A stretch of 64,000 nucleotides of DNA from Neoceratodus forsteri (lineage: Eukaryota > Chordata > Ceratodontiformes > Ceratodontidae), in NCBI GenBank assembly GCA_016271365.2, contig JADMNL010000022.1, positions 217,906,501 through 217,970,500 on the forward strand, written 5' to 3'. The notes below the pieces were generated by a model. It searched no databases, was not told where the DNA came from, and saw nothing but the letters and a program-made list of their open reading frames with translations. Positions 42,451-54,382 of this stretch are shown one piece after another (the stretch's first letter is position 1; each line of letters opens with the position of its first letter). The position numbers and the translations under genes were made by a program.

Positions 42451-43480
42451 ATAAGGGGGGGCTAGATGCTAATTAGAACCTGCAAATGCCATAGTAGCAC
42501 CTGGTGCTCTCAATAAAAGAGGATCAGTGGTGCTAACTTCAGCACTTCTAGAGCAGCTTTGCCAATGAATTGCGGAGTGCATGCATCATGTGCTGGAGAT
42601 CGAGTGGTGTCTTGGAGCTGCTTGGACAGTGAGAGCAGGGAGAGCGTCTCAGCAACATAACAGTAACCCTTCTCAGAACATCAACTGGAGATGCTCCGCA
42701 TGACAACTGGAGATGGGGGAGGGCCTGCAGCTGCAGTGATCTACTTGTAAAATACATTATCACATTCACACCAATGTAGTGAGGTAATGAACAGGCGGGT
42801 AGGTGGGAAAAGAGTCTTATGAAGCTACAGCAGACCAGTCCTGAAATAAAAGGTTGGCGCTATGAAACACCATACCTTTCTGGCCTTTGAGTAAACTTAT
42901 TTTAGTCTTTTAAAATATTTTCTAGAGTTATAAACTCAGAGATAAAAAAAAACAGCAAGAAGTTGAAGCGAATCAAATGGAAAAAAGAAAAGCAAGAGAA
43001 GTTGCACAATCCACCTATGCAGAAGTAAAACTGCTCATTGGAAAAGGTGCAGTTGGTCTAAACTGAGACATTCATGAAGAGGCATTTCGCCATTTGTCCT
43101 GTACCTTTGTCAATTAATTTGAAAAAGGAGAGAATATATTAGTGTAGTTCTTAATTAACAAACTCTCTCTCCTCCTCTGAATTAATTGACAAATGTATAA
43201 GACAAATGGCAAAGTGCCTCCTTCTGCAGGTTTCCGTTTAGACTAACTGCACCTTTTCCAATGAGCAGTTTTACCATGAGAATGTGTTAACGTAATTATT
43301 GTGTTATTAAAGTGATATATAACTGGCAGATTTAAAGATATTTAATATTTATACAAGATTCCTAGAGAGAATTACATTTTTTTATTATTGATGTCCTTCC
43401 ATTTTATTCCCCTTCTACAACATTCCAATGCATTTTTCTCTGTGTTGATGTCAACTCCTGGCTTTGCCCGAGTAGATCCT
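42451..43480. other. insertion in CR1 with a 250-bp palindrome
   Basis: CR1 similarity is lost from about 42,450 and returns near 43,540. At 43,025-43,274 a palindrome has GTAAAACTGCTCATTGGAAA..GGTGCAGTTNGTCTAAAC outer arms and mirrored GCCATTTGTC/GACAAATGGC and TTGTCAATTAATT/AATTAATTGACAA inner blocks, about 110 bp per arm. The remainder (42,451-43,020) shows no recognised feature. Confidence 0.75.
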
Positions 43481-43493
43481 GGTCTGCTGGAAA

Positions 43494-44446
43494 TTGTCGC
43501 TACCCAGGAGCTATTCATGGCTCTTGCCTACCAAATCCTTATTTCAGCCCCTGCAGTCAATTAATAACTACATGAGTACACTTAATCGGGATACTATGTT
43601 CTCTAATAAATCCCTTGAACAATGTTGGGACTTATTCCAACATACACTCTGTAATGTTAAAGACTCATTTATTCAATCTAAACCAAAAACTACTAATCAT
43701 TAACAGACTCCCAAATGGATGAATAGTTCCATCAAAAAAATAATCCAACTTAAAAGGAAAAAGTATAATGTTTTCCTTAGAAACAAGTCAAATCTGAACT
43801 GGATTTCTTATTGTAAAGCCTAAAAAAGGTGTAAATCCATGATTAAAACTGAAAAGAGCTAAAAGCAGATGGGAATATAATCTGGCTTTAAACGTAAAAA
43901 AATCTAACAGTAGGCATTTCTTCTCCTATATTAACTCTTTAAAAAAAAACGCTGTCAGGTTGGTCCCTTACTTGAAAATAACGAGCTTATCCTTGATGCT
44001 GCTTCCATGGCAGAAGTATTTAACACCAAATTTTGTGACGTATTTTCTACTACTACTCAGAATGTTACATCTAGTGCAACAGCACACACAGACTTGCCAA
44101 TCAGCTTTGGTGCTGAAAATTTTAAAAATCAAGTTGCTGTCCCTTAAGGGAAAATACAGTCCTAGCCCAGATAATATTGTAGGTTATCTTTTATATCCGT
44201 TAGCCGATTTCCTTTTTTATCCCCTAAAAATTATGTTTGACCTCTTTATGGCCATTGGTTATGTTTCTAAAGATTAGAAAGAGGCATATATCATACCAAT
44301 TCATAAGAAGGGTGTAAAAAACGACTGGGAGAATTATAGGCCTATCAGTATAACTTCGTCAACATGTAAACTCTTTGAAGTCTTGTCAAAGACAGCATTA
44401 CCTCTACCTTAGACAACCGTGACCTTGAGCAGCATGGTTTAAAGGC
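43494..44446 (+). pseudogene. CR1 reverse transcriptase, N-terminal part
   Basis: INNYMSTLNRDTMFSNKSL and LEQCWDLFQHTL (43,556-43,650), then TPKWMNSSIKKIIQLKRKKY, are the connector after the endonuclease. KGKYSPSPDNIVGYLLYPLA (about 44,145-44,200), YIIPIHKKG (44,293-44,320) and NYRPISITSS (about 44,333-44,363) are RT fingers motifs. The copy stops at EQHGFK (about 44,428), where a 3.6-kb insertion begins. Stops lie at about 43,701 and 44,276. Confidence 0.85.
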
Positions 44447-46859
44447 TGTTATAAAATGGCAAGAAAAAATCTAGAAATCTCATTGGCCAAGAGACCTCAG
44501 CTGACTGTATGTTAAATCTCTTATACACACAGTCATCTTGGTCCTAAACCACATCACACAATGAGCAAATCAGTCCTCATACAACCAGAACTATCTTTCA
44601 TCAGTCCCCCTTCAACCAGAACTGATCTTCCATTATAAACATGGCTGCTGCCTTTACACTGTAAGAAAACCTTCAACTGGGCCCTAAAAATAAAACTACC
44701 TTAAATTAAAAATAAAATTAATTAAATGTTGTTTACCTGATCATCACACTCTCCTTACACACATAAACAAATTAGAAACATTAAGTATTGTTTATAGTTT
44801 TTATTACAACTGTTTGTTTACTAACAGTGAAAAATACCCCTTCTATCCTTATCTGCTCATCAGGGAAATCTCTTATGCTTGCCTTGACAGTGATATAATT
44901 GAGCCTCTGGCTCTAAAACAGGCCTTTGTGTTCTGTGTGTACAGAATGTCAGGAGAGTAACATTCTACAAGTGGAATAGAGCAGAATTTTGAATCCCTGT
45001 ATTCCATGGGAAACATTCCATGATAAACATTCTATGTCTTGAGTGTGGGGAAAAACAGAAAACAAAAAACAGGATGAAGAAAGTAGGCAATACAGTAATA
45101 CTTTATAAACAAAAAGAAAAGGTGGGAAAACACAGTTAAATAGGCAGATGCAGACCCAAAGTGCCCAATTACATTGCTAATGTTAATGAAAGCACGTACA
45201 TTTGAATCTTATATAGCAGAGTTTTCAGGTGAAATCTACCCTCCTTGCCCACCAAAAAAAGGCAACCTGGCAGGTTTAAAGTTTTTTTTTTCTTACTAAC
45301 CTTTCACATCAATCCTATAGCAGTTTTCCTTTTATGTACTAGACCACAGCACATAAGTAAAAAACAAAAATAAAGAGAAGGTTGCCTTCAAGGAGACTAT
45401 GTAACTCCAGTACAGTGTAATGAAAATTAAGTTTTAAACACAGATTATGTCTCACAAATTTACAAATGTTACTGTGTATTTATATGATAAAATTTACATG
45501 TGACAGAGAAATTATTTATTTTCAATCAACTCTACTAATAAATACTTTTACTGCAAAGTACTGTACTAGTTAACCTATTGCTGACATATCCTATTTTATG
45601 CATTAATAGGTACTCCTTTTCTCAGTGTTTAGATGTTTTAGAGGTGTAATGTATTATAAAATGGTCAATAAAAATCATGTCTCCTTATTGGTTGACAGGG
45701 CTTGGAATCCAGTGGTATAAGGAATAACAGTCACCGGGTTGGGAACATTTTCCAGCCAGCTGTGCAAAGGCCACCCGGAAATAAATGCTTTCCCCACATT
45801 CTGTAATGGAATGCCCAACCTCCATGTTAGTAAAGAATCTGACTGGCAAGTGAAATCATCAAAATTTAAAAAATACCATGATCCCATAACACAAACGAGA
45901 ACAAAATCTCAGACAATAAATCAAGTAAACCTTAGTGGCCATTGCTAGCTGCATCACTGTCCCTCTCCTAAACTGAACTGCAGCGTTTTTCTGAGTAGGC
46001 CACACATCCCGCTGTTCGCAGTAGATGAACAACCTGCACATCCAATCTCAGCTTCGGGAAACTGTCCTAACAGCTGATTGCACGCTCGTTCACCCTTCTC
46101 TCCCCAAGCACTGACAAATAATTGAAACCGCTTCTCTCCCACATTCGCTGAGTACTTTCCCCCTCAGCATACACATGATAAAATGTAGGAATCGTAGTGC
46201 AATCCAGCCCTAGCTCCATCCCTGTCATACCACACGCCAGTCCCCACTGCGACACACAGCTCACATTTGTAGTCTGGGTGTATAGGTGAATCGCCGCAGC
46301 AGCAGTAAAAAAGAAACTGATACTTATCATGGCACTGATGTAACTCGCAATCCATAGAGGTAATTGGCCTGTGACACGGGCTATCAGTTAACTCAAACGT
46401 ACAATGCAACACGAGTGCAGAGAGGCACTGAAAATAAAAAGCTGATCGCTTCCCGAGATGGAAGTGCGTGGTGCATGATGGTAGGCACCAAAAAGTTAAA
46501 GAAGTCCACCCTAGCGTGGCAAAAACTTCCTTAGCCGACGGGGGTGCCAAATCCCCCATCGGCTTCACTGTCCCCCTCAAGCCACGCTGGGAGCCCACCC
46601 CAGGGTGGCAAAAGTCCCTTGTGTGTAAATAAATTAAAAAAAAAAAACCTGAAACAAAAAAAACCTTCCCTCATTGATTCTTTTGCCCCTTCCCCCAATC
46701 CGCAGCCACCCTCTGCGTACCCACCTCCCCACATGCCCATCTCACCCCCACCTCAATCAATACTTACCTCCGGAGCCCGGCACAATGATCTTCGGTGGAC
46801 CGGCAACACGTCTGCACTCTTCAAAGCCGACCATGAACTGAAGAAATGCCGGTAAGCTG
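44447..46859. other. insertion within CR1 RT, left part
   Basis: Begins TGTTATAAAATGGCAAGAAA with TCTCATTGGCCAAGAGACC. A similar pair, TTATAAAATGGTCAATAAAA with CTTATTGGTTGACAGGG, occurs at 45,655-45,705, perhaps the two edges of one element. A GC-rich stretch at 46,490-46,860 contains the hairpin GCCGACGGGGG/CCCCCATCGGC (46,533-46,563). No gene recognised. Confidence 0.5.
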
Positions 46860-47655
46860 TATAATGGCATAAATGGAATTTTTTCAACTTTAGTGCATCT
46901 CTCAGCCATTTCTGGGAATATTCTCACCAAATTTTCAACATGGGGTTTTTGGGGCCCCACCTCATGAACTGTGACACTCATTTCATTACTCGGTCCCGAA
47001 AGGTGGTTCCACAGTCACTGCATGGAGCCATCTTTCCAGAATGATTAATGAAATGACAGTGTCACAGTTCATGAGGTTGGCTCTCAAAAATCCTATCTTG
47101 AATATGGTGAAAAATATTCTCAAACGACTGTTTTACGAGCTTGCGTTGCACAGTTCCTACGCATGCTCGTAACTTTGAGCATTTTTAATATTTTCACTCC
47201 AGATTTTCAGTATTGCCATTTTACCACACCTCCTTATGAACAGTATAACTGTCATTTTTCACATCTCACCCGAAATGTGTTTTCGCACATATAGCGCACA
47301 ATGGCGCGGTCAGTATGCGAAATCAATGTTCCGGACAGATTAATAAAATCACAGTGACACTGTTCATGAGCAGTGGTCTTAAACTGGCTATGTTGAAAAT
47401 TTGTGGAAAATATTCCCCAAAATGACTGTTTTACGAGCGTGCATTGCGCAGTTCCGACGCATGCTCATAACTTCAAGTATTTTCAATATTTTCACTCCAG
47501 ATTTTCAGTACTGCCATTTTACCACACCTCCTTATGAACAGCACAACTGTCATTTTTCACATCTCACCCAAAATGTGTTTTCGCACATGTAGCGCACAAT
47601 GGTGCGGTCGGTGTTCGAAATCAATGTTCGGGACAGATTAAGAAAATCACAGTGA
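46860..47655. repeat. 298-bp tandem repeat with inverted segments
   Basis: The phrases TTTTCACTCCAGATTTTCAG and CATTTTACCACACCTCCTTA repeat at a spacing of 298 bp (47,191 and 47,489). To the left, 46,936-47,115 is an inverted repeat around CCTCATGAACTGTGACACT and its mirror AGTGTCACAGTTCATGAGG. Confidence 0.88.
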
Positions 47656-47871
47656 AGTAAAATGTAATTCATAAACTACAACTAGTAGACTGTTGTTTGC
47701 TAATGTTGTTGGTAATTGCTATTTTTTACCATTCAAAAAAGTTCACCAAGGGACTATTTTATCTCAATGTTTCAATTAATTCTCTATTCTGTATTTAAAT
47801 AAATGTTACAAAGTTTTCAAAATATAAACACCTTGTCAGTGTCCTTTTTTCCATAGTTATTTCCCATTTTA

Positions 47872-48026
47872 TAAGCACAATAAGACACTTCAGGGTGGTG
47901 GTTGTTATTTGATAACCGCACACCTAGGTGCGGCAGGACACTCGGCCTTCGGCCTCATGCCTCTCCACGCACCTAGGAGTGCAGTTATCACATAACAACC
48001 ACCACCCTGTCATGTCTTATTGCTTA
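47872..48026. repeat. hairpin element, core family 2 (copy d)
   Basis: Left arm CAATAAGACACTTCAGGGTG-GTGGTTGTTATTTGATAAC; right arm GTTATCACATAACAACCACC-ACCCTGTCATGTCTTATTG. About 36 of 40 positions pair. Minus-strand core GCATGAGGCCGAAGGCCGAG (47,938-47,960). Right end adjoins the point where CR1 coding resumes. Confidence 0.9.
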
Positions 48027-48027
48027 C

Positions 48028-49117
48028 ATAGAAGCTGTCTTACCAATCTATTATGCTTTTATGAATGCATTAGCACATTGTTAGACAACCGTATACCCTG
48101 TAATATAGTGATCATTGATTTCAGCAAGGGGTTTGATGTTATGCCCCACTGGGTCTTGATTTTAAAATTACATAAACTTAAAATTAACGCCTTTACCATA
48201 ACGTGGATTAAGAATTGGCTCAATAATAGGACTCAACGGGTTCTTATTAGTGGTGTTAAATCTAGCAAAGGACTGGTCAGCAGTGGTGTGCCTCTGGGTC
48301 TGTTCTGGGCCCCTGCCTCTTTCAAGCATTTATCTCTGATTTAACAACTAACTGTTCCTTTATTACTAGCAAGTACGCTGATGATGTTAAAACAGGGGTT
48401 CGTCTGCCAGTCCCTCACTAGCCAATGATATTCAACATGATCTTGATGTCATTACCAATTGGACAAATACTTGGTGGATGAAGCTTAATCCTTCAAAGTG
48501 CAAGGTTATGCATTTGGGCGCTAATAACTTGCATAATACATACACATTAGCTGGTTCAAGTTTATGTAAAACCACTGATGAAAAAGACCTGGGAATTGTT
48601 GTTTCAGATGATATGTCATACACTAAACATCTACATGAAGCCATTTACAAAACAAATAGAGTTATGTAGTTTATCTTCAGGAATATCAGCTCCAGGACCC
48701 CAGAGATGATGATGCCTCTGTTTAGGGCTTACATCAGGCCTCATCTAGCGTATGCCTCCCAACTATGATGCCCGTATCGTAAATCTGACTGTAATTCTCT
48801 TGAAAGGGTTCAGAGAAAATATACAAAATTTTTATCTGGGTTTCACACAGTTCCTTATAATAGACAGCAATCCTTGAATTTAATGCCACTTGCCATTTGT
48901 CATCTTAGGGGTGACCTATTGTTGCTCTATGACATAATTCAAGCCCTTATCTATTACGTGATCTAGGGTTAAATTTTAAAGATCATTCACATGATACTCA
49001 AGGCCACCCACTTCAATTGGTGGGTGAAACGTTTCATTGTTCCATCTGTAAATATTTTTTTCACCTTAAGAACCATAGGGCCGTGGGATAGATTGCCATT
49101 GAATGTCATTATTAGTG
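48028..49117 (+). pseudogene. CR1 reverse transcriptase, C-terminal part
   Basis: RSCLTNLLCFYECISTLLD (about 48,030-48,085), IIDFSKGFDVMPHWVL (catalytic Asp block), WIKNWLNNRTQRVLISG, SSGVPLGL (about 48,280) and the catalytic KYADDVKTG (about 48,373-48,400), intact here. Then NPSKCKVMHLGANN (about 48,487-48,528) and KDLGIVVSDDMSYTKHL (about 48,585-48,633). The tail IGPWDRLPLNVIIS-like region reaches 49,117, where the Ty3 element is inserted. Broken by frame changes near 48,343 and 48,668. Confidence 0.9.
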
Positions 49118-51021
49118 TGTAACCCCTAAGTGGCACTATCCCAATGCTACTACCCCTGCCTGCTTGGCAGGTAGCAGGATAAGGGGCCTGGGTAATGAAA
49201 TGGGTGCCTCCACCCGGAGGTCAGGGTTGTATGTGGTCAAGCTAACCTGGGCACAGCCCTCCAGGACACTGTAACCCCCCTCTTTCCCTTCTAGTGGCCT
49301 GAACAATATACAACAATTACTTTCACAATGACTCTTATTCGCCAGTGAATTGCCCACACTGTTTGCACTTACCACCAGGGCTGGTTCCTCTAGCTTGACC
49401 CTGGGACCCCTTGTAAAAAAAGGTTAAGCATAGCAAATAACAGTACAGTACGTTTGGCACAAACTGGAACCACAGTCAGGTTAAATGCAAATGAAGTTAA
49501 ATCTGATTTATTCAGGGGACTTGAACAAGGGAGGGATGTAATCAGGTTGATTTCCTTAAAAGCTATATTAATCAGTTATGCATTCAGTTCAGAGTCCCTA
49601 CACAGTCACACACTCTGGGTACCCAGGTAGGAAAGCAGTGGGATAGTCAGGAACGTTGCAGCTGGTTGGGGCCCTGTGATGGAAGAAAGCAACATGCACA
49701 ACACACACTATTTGTAATCCGGAGCCAGAGGGCTCAGTTCATGAAAGAAAAGGCAACAAGACAATCAGATGACAACACTTTTAGATTTAGCTGTTGTTGC
49801 AGGGAGCTACCCTGATGTTTACTCACGATACCCAATGCTGGACACAGGCAGGATGAAATCGAGGCTGCAGGCTGTTGAGCTGGAGTGCCTGGAGAAGCAG
49901 AGACCACACAAACCACCGAGGCATCGTTCCTGTTCAAGGCATTGGGCAGGGGGCTGATCCCCAGACCAGCCTCTTGTCGATGACTTTCTCTGCATAGCAG
50001 GTATTCTGGCTGGGCCAGTGTAGCAGGGCCCAGGCAAACGGAAATGGATATGGATTCAGTCCGTGGAGCTGGTTACAGCCTCCAGCAAGCAAAACACAGT
50101 TCAGACACACAGTGGGGAACCAAATCACGACCCACTATAAGCACACAGCATATTTACATGTAAGCAAATTCCACTGTACCAGGCAACTGGCTCTCTGGTC
50201 GAAATTATAGAGTCTCTGCACAATCTGGGAGTTCAGAGGTAGCTGAAAATCCTGACAGGTCAATCGCATTCAGCAAATCTTCAGACTTCTTCAGGTTAAA
50301 GCCCGATCACAATTCAGTGGCTCAATTTGCTCTCCAAATTCGGATTCAGTCCGAAAAAAGCACAAGTTCCCTCTCAGGAACAGCAGACAGGCATGCAGGC
50401 CAAACCCAGGCCTTTCCACAGTTCTCCCATACAAATCCACTATGGATTGCTGCTCGAACTATCTCGAGCTGTTACTTCTTCACTTCCCAACTCAGATCTA
50501 ACTGAAACTGCAAGCAGTGTGGGACTTTTCCCCAAGATCCAAAAGGTTAGATTGGCTGATCCTTCTGTCAGTCACTACAAGGGCTCCCCCTCCAGGATAT
50601 TTTAGGCCCCAAAAGCCCAAAACTAAAATTCCTACAAGCTTTGGCCTTAACAAGCCCCTGTAGGCAGGCTCCATTTTTGAGTCCCAAATGTACTGATTGG
50701 CCCATTCTGCAGTCCAGGACCAAGATGATGCAAACAAACAGATCTGTCTGTGCTGCTGAGAAGGCAGGTTAGAACAAACTGCAATATTATTACTACTCTA
50801 ACAAATAATTAGCAAAAAAGTACATCTTCTAACAGAGCTCCCTCTCAGATAAATTATGGCTGCAATCCGGGCAGCTCTTAAAGAGATAGTACACAGAGGC
50901 TATACAGGCACTCTCTAGCAATACATTTAAACTGCTAAAATGCAGAACACCAGCCTGACAGTGAGCATTTAGGCAAGCTCAAGGAAGACTTTTCGGGAAC
51001 CCCCATCTGTAGGGTGGTTAC
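49118..51021 (-). repeat. 3' LTR of the Ty3/gypsy element
   Basis: 1904 bp. Begins TGTAACCCCTAAGTGG and ends GGTTACA on the plus strand. It matches 57,681-60,162 along its length (for example CCTGCCTGCTTGGCAGGTAG, TATTAATCAG and GCAAACAAGTACATCTTC-type segments) with small differences. Spurious small frames occur inside it in both copies. Confidence 0.94.
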
Positions 51022-51033
51022 ACTTTTCTCTGC
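51022..51033 (-). promoter_or_regulatory. polypurine tract
   Basis: On the minus strand GGCAGAGAAAAG directly precedes the 3' LTR. This is the expected position and composition of the plus-strand primer. Confidence 0.72.
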
Positions 51034-51246
51034 CTGGAGAAAACTTGGCGTCCATGTCAAGTCTGTACCATCACAATATCAGAAATGCAATATAAATGAG
51101 ACATAGATATCATTAGCTTGTTACATCACAATACCTTTCAATATACTTCGCATTTCTACATCCATATTGACAATTCTTATGCAAGTTTCATACAGGTAAT
51201 GCTGATTCCACTATGATTAACACATTAGTAACATTACAATACTGCT

Positions 51247-51696
51247 TCAGGTAATAACTTCTTGCACATTAAACAATGTAAGAGGGAGCCCTTCCCTATC
51301 CACTAACTTGGAGCCAGATGGGGCAGGGACACCATGGTGAGAGGGAAAAACAAGTAACCTGGAATTGGCCATCAAGCCCAATTTGGGCAGTGAGCTTCGA
51401 GAGACGTAAACCCCTTTGTGAATCACATTGAGAGACAAATCCACTGGCCTCCTGGGAGAATCACAACTGAAGCACAATACTGGCTTGACAGCTTGGCCAG
51501 TCTTTCTGGGAGGAACAGTCACAGTCTCTGTACTTTCAGCACTAACTTTGGAACTTAAGTCATTCATGAGGGGTGCCTCTGCACGGATGGAAATGTCCAA
51601 ACTGGGAGCACTGTCAGCTCCTTGCTCTGTATGCTCTGTTTCCACAACACTTGGCTCATTTAGAGAAGGTTCTGGCACAGTTAGGCTTTGTGGCAC
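51247..51696 (-). pseudogene. Ty3 element: C-terminal pol extension or extra ORF
   Basis: A 149-codon open frame between the integrase C terminus and the 3' LTR. It is Pro/Ser/Glu-rich at first (SLTVPEPSLNEPSVVETEH), later CFSCDSPRRPVDLSLN and HKGVYVSRSSLPKLGL. It has no transmembrane segment or envelope-like feature. It may be the tail of the polyprotein after the integrase chromatin-binding region or a small separate product. I do not recognise a domain. Confidence 0.55.
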
Positions 51697-52074
51697 TGAA
51701 GGGGGGCTGTCAGCACTCTCATATTATTGTTCAAGTTCTGGTGTGCACTAGGGAGACTCAGACCATCTGCCTCTTATTTGGGCAATTCACACAGTTCCAC
51801 AAAACACAGAGAGTATGCAACCTCAGATGTGATGCTTTGCACCTCACTTTCAGGGAGCATTGGTTCCAAGGATGAAGCTGGGGAGTTAGGTAGTCCAGAA
51901 GGCCCAGCTTCATCCCCACATTTAGTCACAGGGTTACCTCGAAACAGCTGACTCAATTCATAGGAGAGATAATAGGCACTGTCACACTCACTATCGTCAG
52001 AGGTGGACTGACAGTCACTATCGTTCTGGGCCTGCTGCAGGGGGAAACCTTAACTCTGTAACTACTGGGGTAGG

Positions 52075-52330
52075 TTACCTCTGTCTCTTTTTTGCAGCAG
52101 TACGAGTCACTGGCCCAGGAGAGGCAATGTCTGCTGGCTCAGCTTCAATAATAACTTGGCGGATAGGCAGCAAGTGGTTCTGGTACATGGTCTTGACAGC
52201 TTTGGAGTTATTCTCTGGGTGTACCTTGTATACTGGTAGATCATCCAACTTTCCAACTACTACATGAGGAAGATGGTGCCACCTATCAGCAATTTTTTGT
52301 TGCTTGCCATGTAGTCCCAAATTGTATAAT
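52075..52330 (-). pseudogene. Ty3 integrase C-terminal domain
   Basis: KIADRWHHLPHVVVGKLDDL and PVYKVHPEN match the end of gypsy integrases, where a beta-barrel domain follows the catalytic core. A TMYQNHLLPI block and a basic tail ending TAAKKRQR follow. Separated from the core by a stop near 52,330. Confidence 0.82.
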
Positions 52331-52405
52331 CACACATGGTCTCCAGGCCATAGCTCTTGAGCCTTTACTTTCTTGTCGTGCCTCTCTTTGTTGGTGAGAT
52401 TTCTT

Positions 52406-52985
52406 TTAGTGGCCATTGTCTGGGCCAGTTGATATGCATGGTTCAACATGAGCTTTCAGTTTCTGTACATACTGCAGGTAGTTTTCAGCTCGGGCCCCAT
52501 CTGGAGAGACCCCAAAACAGACATCGACTGGCAGGCGAGACTCCCTCCCAAACATGAGGCGGTAGGGGTCGAACCCAGTAGTGTCATTCCTGGTGCAACT
52601 GTATGCGTGTACCAAGGTGCTAATCTGCTGGCTCCACTTAGCCTTGTCTTTTGGGTGGAGGGTGCCCAGCATGTCTAGAAGGGTGCGGTTAAAATGTTCT
52701 GGTTGAGGGTCCCCCTGCTGGAGATAGGGGGTGGTTCTTGACTTCCACACTCCCCACAGAGAGAGCATTTCTTTGATTAGCCAACTTTCAAAGTCTCTGC
52801 CTTGGTCAGAGTAGATCTGCTGGGGGGCACCATAGTGGACAAATAAATTTTCCACTAGCACCTTGGCCACAGTAGAGGCCTTTTGATCTTTAGTTGGAAA
52901 AGCTTATGCATACTGTGTGAAATGATCTGTAACCACTTACACATTGCCAATATTCCACTGATCAGGTTCTAAACACAAAAAGTCT
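52406..52985 (-). pseudogene. Ty3 integrase catalytic core
   Basis: DDE residues are visible: MELVCIDFL (about 52,975; first Asp), IYSDQGRDFES (about 52,790-52,820; second Asp), and PEHFNRTLLDMLGTL (about 52,660-52,700; Glu). FVHYGAPQQIYSDQG and HAYSCTRNDTTGFDPYRLMF are standard gypsy phrases. The core is open from 52,870 to 52,406; the first Asp segment lies upstream of stops. Confidence 0.88.
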
Positions 52986-53132
52986 ATGCAGACCAGTTCC
53001 ATGGGGGTGCTGGTAGTAATATTGACAAGGGGGGGGGGGGGTAGACCTCTGAGGCAGGGCTTTCCTTTGCAGGCAAAGACTGCAGGTCTTCACATGGTGC
53101 TCAACATCAGCCCCCATCTTGGGCCAGTAGAA

Positions 53133-53612
53133 TCACGATTGTACCAGGTCAAGAGTTCTGTCAATACCAAGGTGCCCCATGTGATTGTGGAGGGACCTCA
53201 GTACCAAGTGTTTAAAGGCAGTGGGCAGGACCAATTGTTGCTTGTCTACTTGACTACTATGATCCACTGTCTCTCTGTATAACAACTGATTGAGTAACTT
53301 CAACCTGAGGCCTTCTTTAAACAATAGGGCAGTTTGCAAGTCAGGGGAACGCAACTTAGATGCATCTTTCCCTGCACGCAGGGCATCAAGTGCTGGCTGA
53401 ATCACAGGATCTTGGGATTGAGCCCACAGGATGCTATTATTGTCAAACTGAGATAGTGCACTAATATCTAGAGCAGAGAAATGGAAATAGGCAGCCGGTA
53501 TGCAGGTATCAAGAGGGCCAAAGCAATCTACTAAACAGTCCACTGTGTCCGTAGACATCTGTTCATCTCTATCAAACTTTTGGCACAATGCTCGGATGTC
53601 AGGTTCAGACAA
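53133..53612 (-). pseudogene. Ty3 linker and integrase zinc-binding domain
   Basis: QDPVIQPALDALRAGKDASK, then LRLKLLNQLLYRETVDH and HLVLRSLHNHMGHLGIDRT (about 53,150-53,210), the His-His half of the HHCC motif. Beyond a stop at 53,130, KTCSLCLQRK (about 53,075) supplies the Cys-Cys half. This domain binds LTR ends with the core. Confidence 0.85.
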
Positions 53613-53699
53613 CCTGACCCAATCATTCTTGGAGACTGGCCTTCATGACAGGTCATCAGCATCAATATGGTTCAGTCCTGACCTGTATTCGACAGCATA

Positions 53700-54300
53700 A
53701 TCATAGGTTTATAAAGCAGAGAGCCACCGGTGCCCAGTGACGTCCAACTTAGCTGAAGTCTGTAGATAAGTTAACGGGTTATTGTCAGTCTTCACCAATA
53801 TCTTTGCCCCATAGAGGTACTCATGAAACTGGTAGACAATGGACCATTTTAGGGCAAGGAACTCCAGCTTGTACACGGGATAGTTTCGTTCTGACAGGGT
53901 CAAGCTACTGCTGGCAAAAGCCACTGGTCTCAAACCATCCTCATGGTCTTGATACAGCACAGCTCCTTGGCCCTGCAGACTAGCACCCATATGCAGCACA
54001 TAAGGCTTAGTAGGGTCAGCATAGGCGAGGATGGGGTGTGGGTGAGCTGGTATATGACTTTGTGGAAGGCTGCTTCACATTCGAGTGTCCAGCAGGGCCC
54101 AAAAGGTTCACCTGTTTGGAAGTATACTTTCTTAGGTTCTTTTACAGACCCTTTCTTGTATTTACGGTTGGTAGGGAGGTAACCCTGGGTGAGAGTCAGG
54201 AGCGGGCAAATCATCTGTGAATAGTCTTTTATGAACCTGTGGTAGTAGACACAGAACCCCAGGAAACATTGTAGTTTTTTCAAGTTATGGGGCTGGGGTC
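53700..54300 (-). pseudogene. Ty3 RNase H
   Basis: KKLQCFLGFCVYYHRFIKDY (about 54,225-54,283) links RT to RNase H. After a frame change near 54,005, LHMGASLQGQGAVLYQ (the usual DAS is GAS), VYKLEFLALKWSIVYQF (Glu block) and ILVKTDNNPLTYLQTSAKL (Asp block) follow. The first catalytic Asp therefore appears substituted. Stops at about 54,300 and 53,708 bound it. Confidence 0.87.
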
Positions 54301-54382
54301 AAGTAGTCAGTGACTCAACTTTACTGGGATCAGTCTCTATCCCTTCTGCAGATACTATGTGCCCCATATACTTCACGGAGGT

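Larger units (their letters stand above)
40705..49117 (+). mobile_element. CR1-like LINE, multiply interrupted (continues at 60,163)
   Basis: Plus-strand element with ORF1, endonuclease and RT laid out in order. Foreign insertions lie at about 42,450-43,480 and 44,447-48,027, and the Ty3 element at 49,118. Removing the second joins EQHGFK to RSCLTNLLCFY, a standard CR1 junction. The 3' end resumes at 60,163 with the STIFKYRLDKLLT-type tail. Coding parts are listed separately. Stops occur throughout, so this is inactive. Confidence 0.87.

Noticed and set aside
51247..51696. possible envelope gene of the Ty3 element
   Set aside because: No signal peptide, transmembrane span or surface-type domain; too short and Pro/Ser/Glu-rich.
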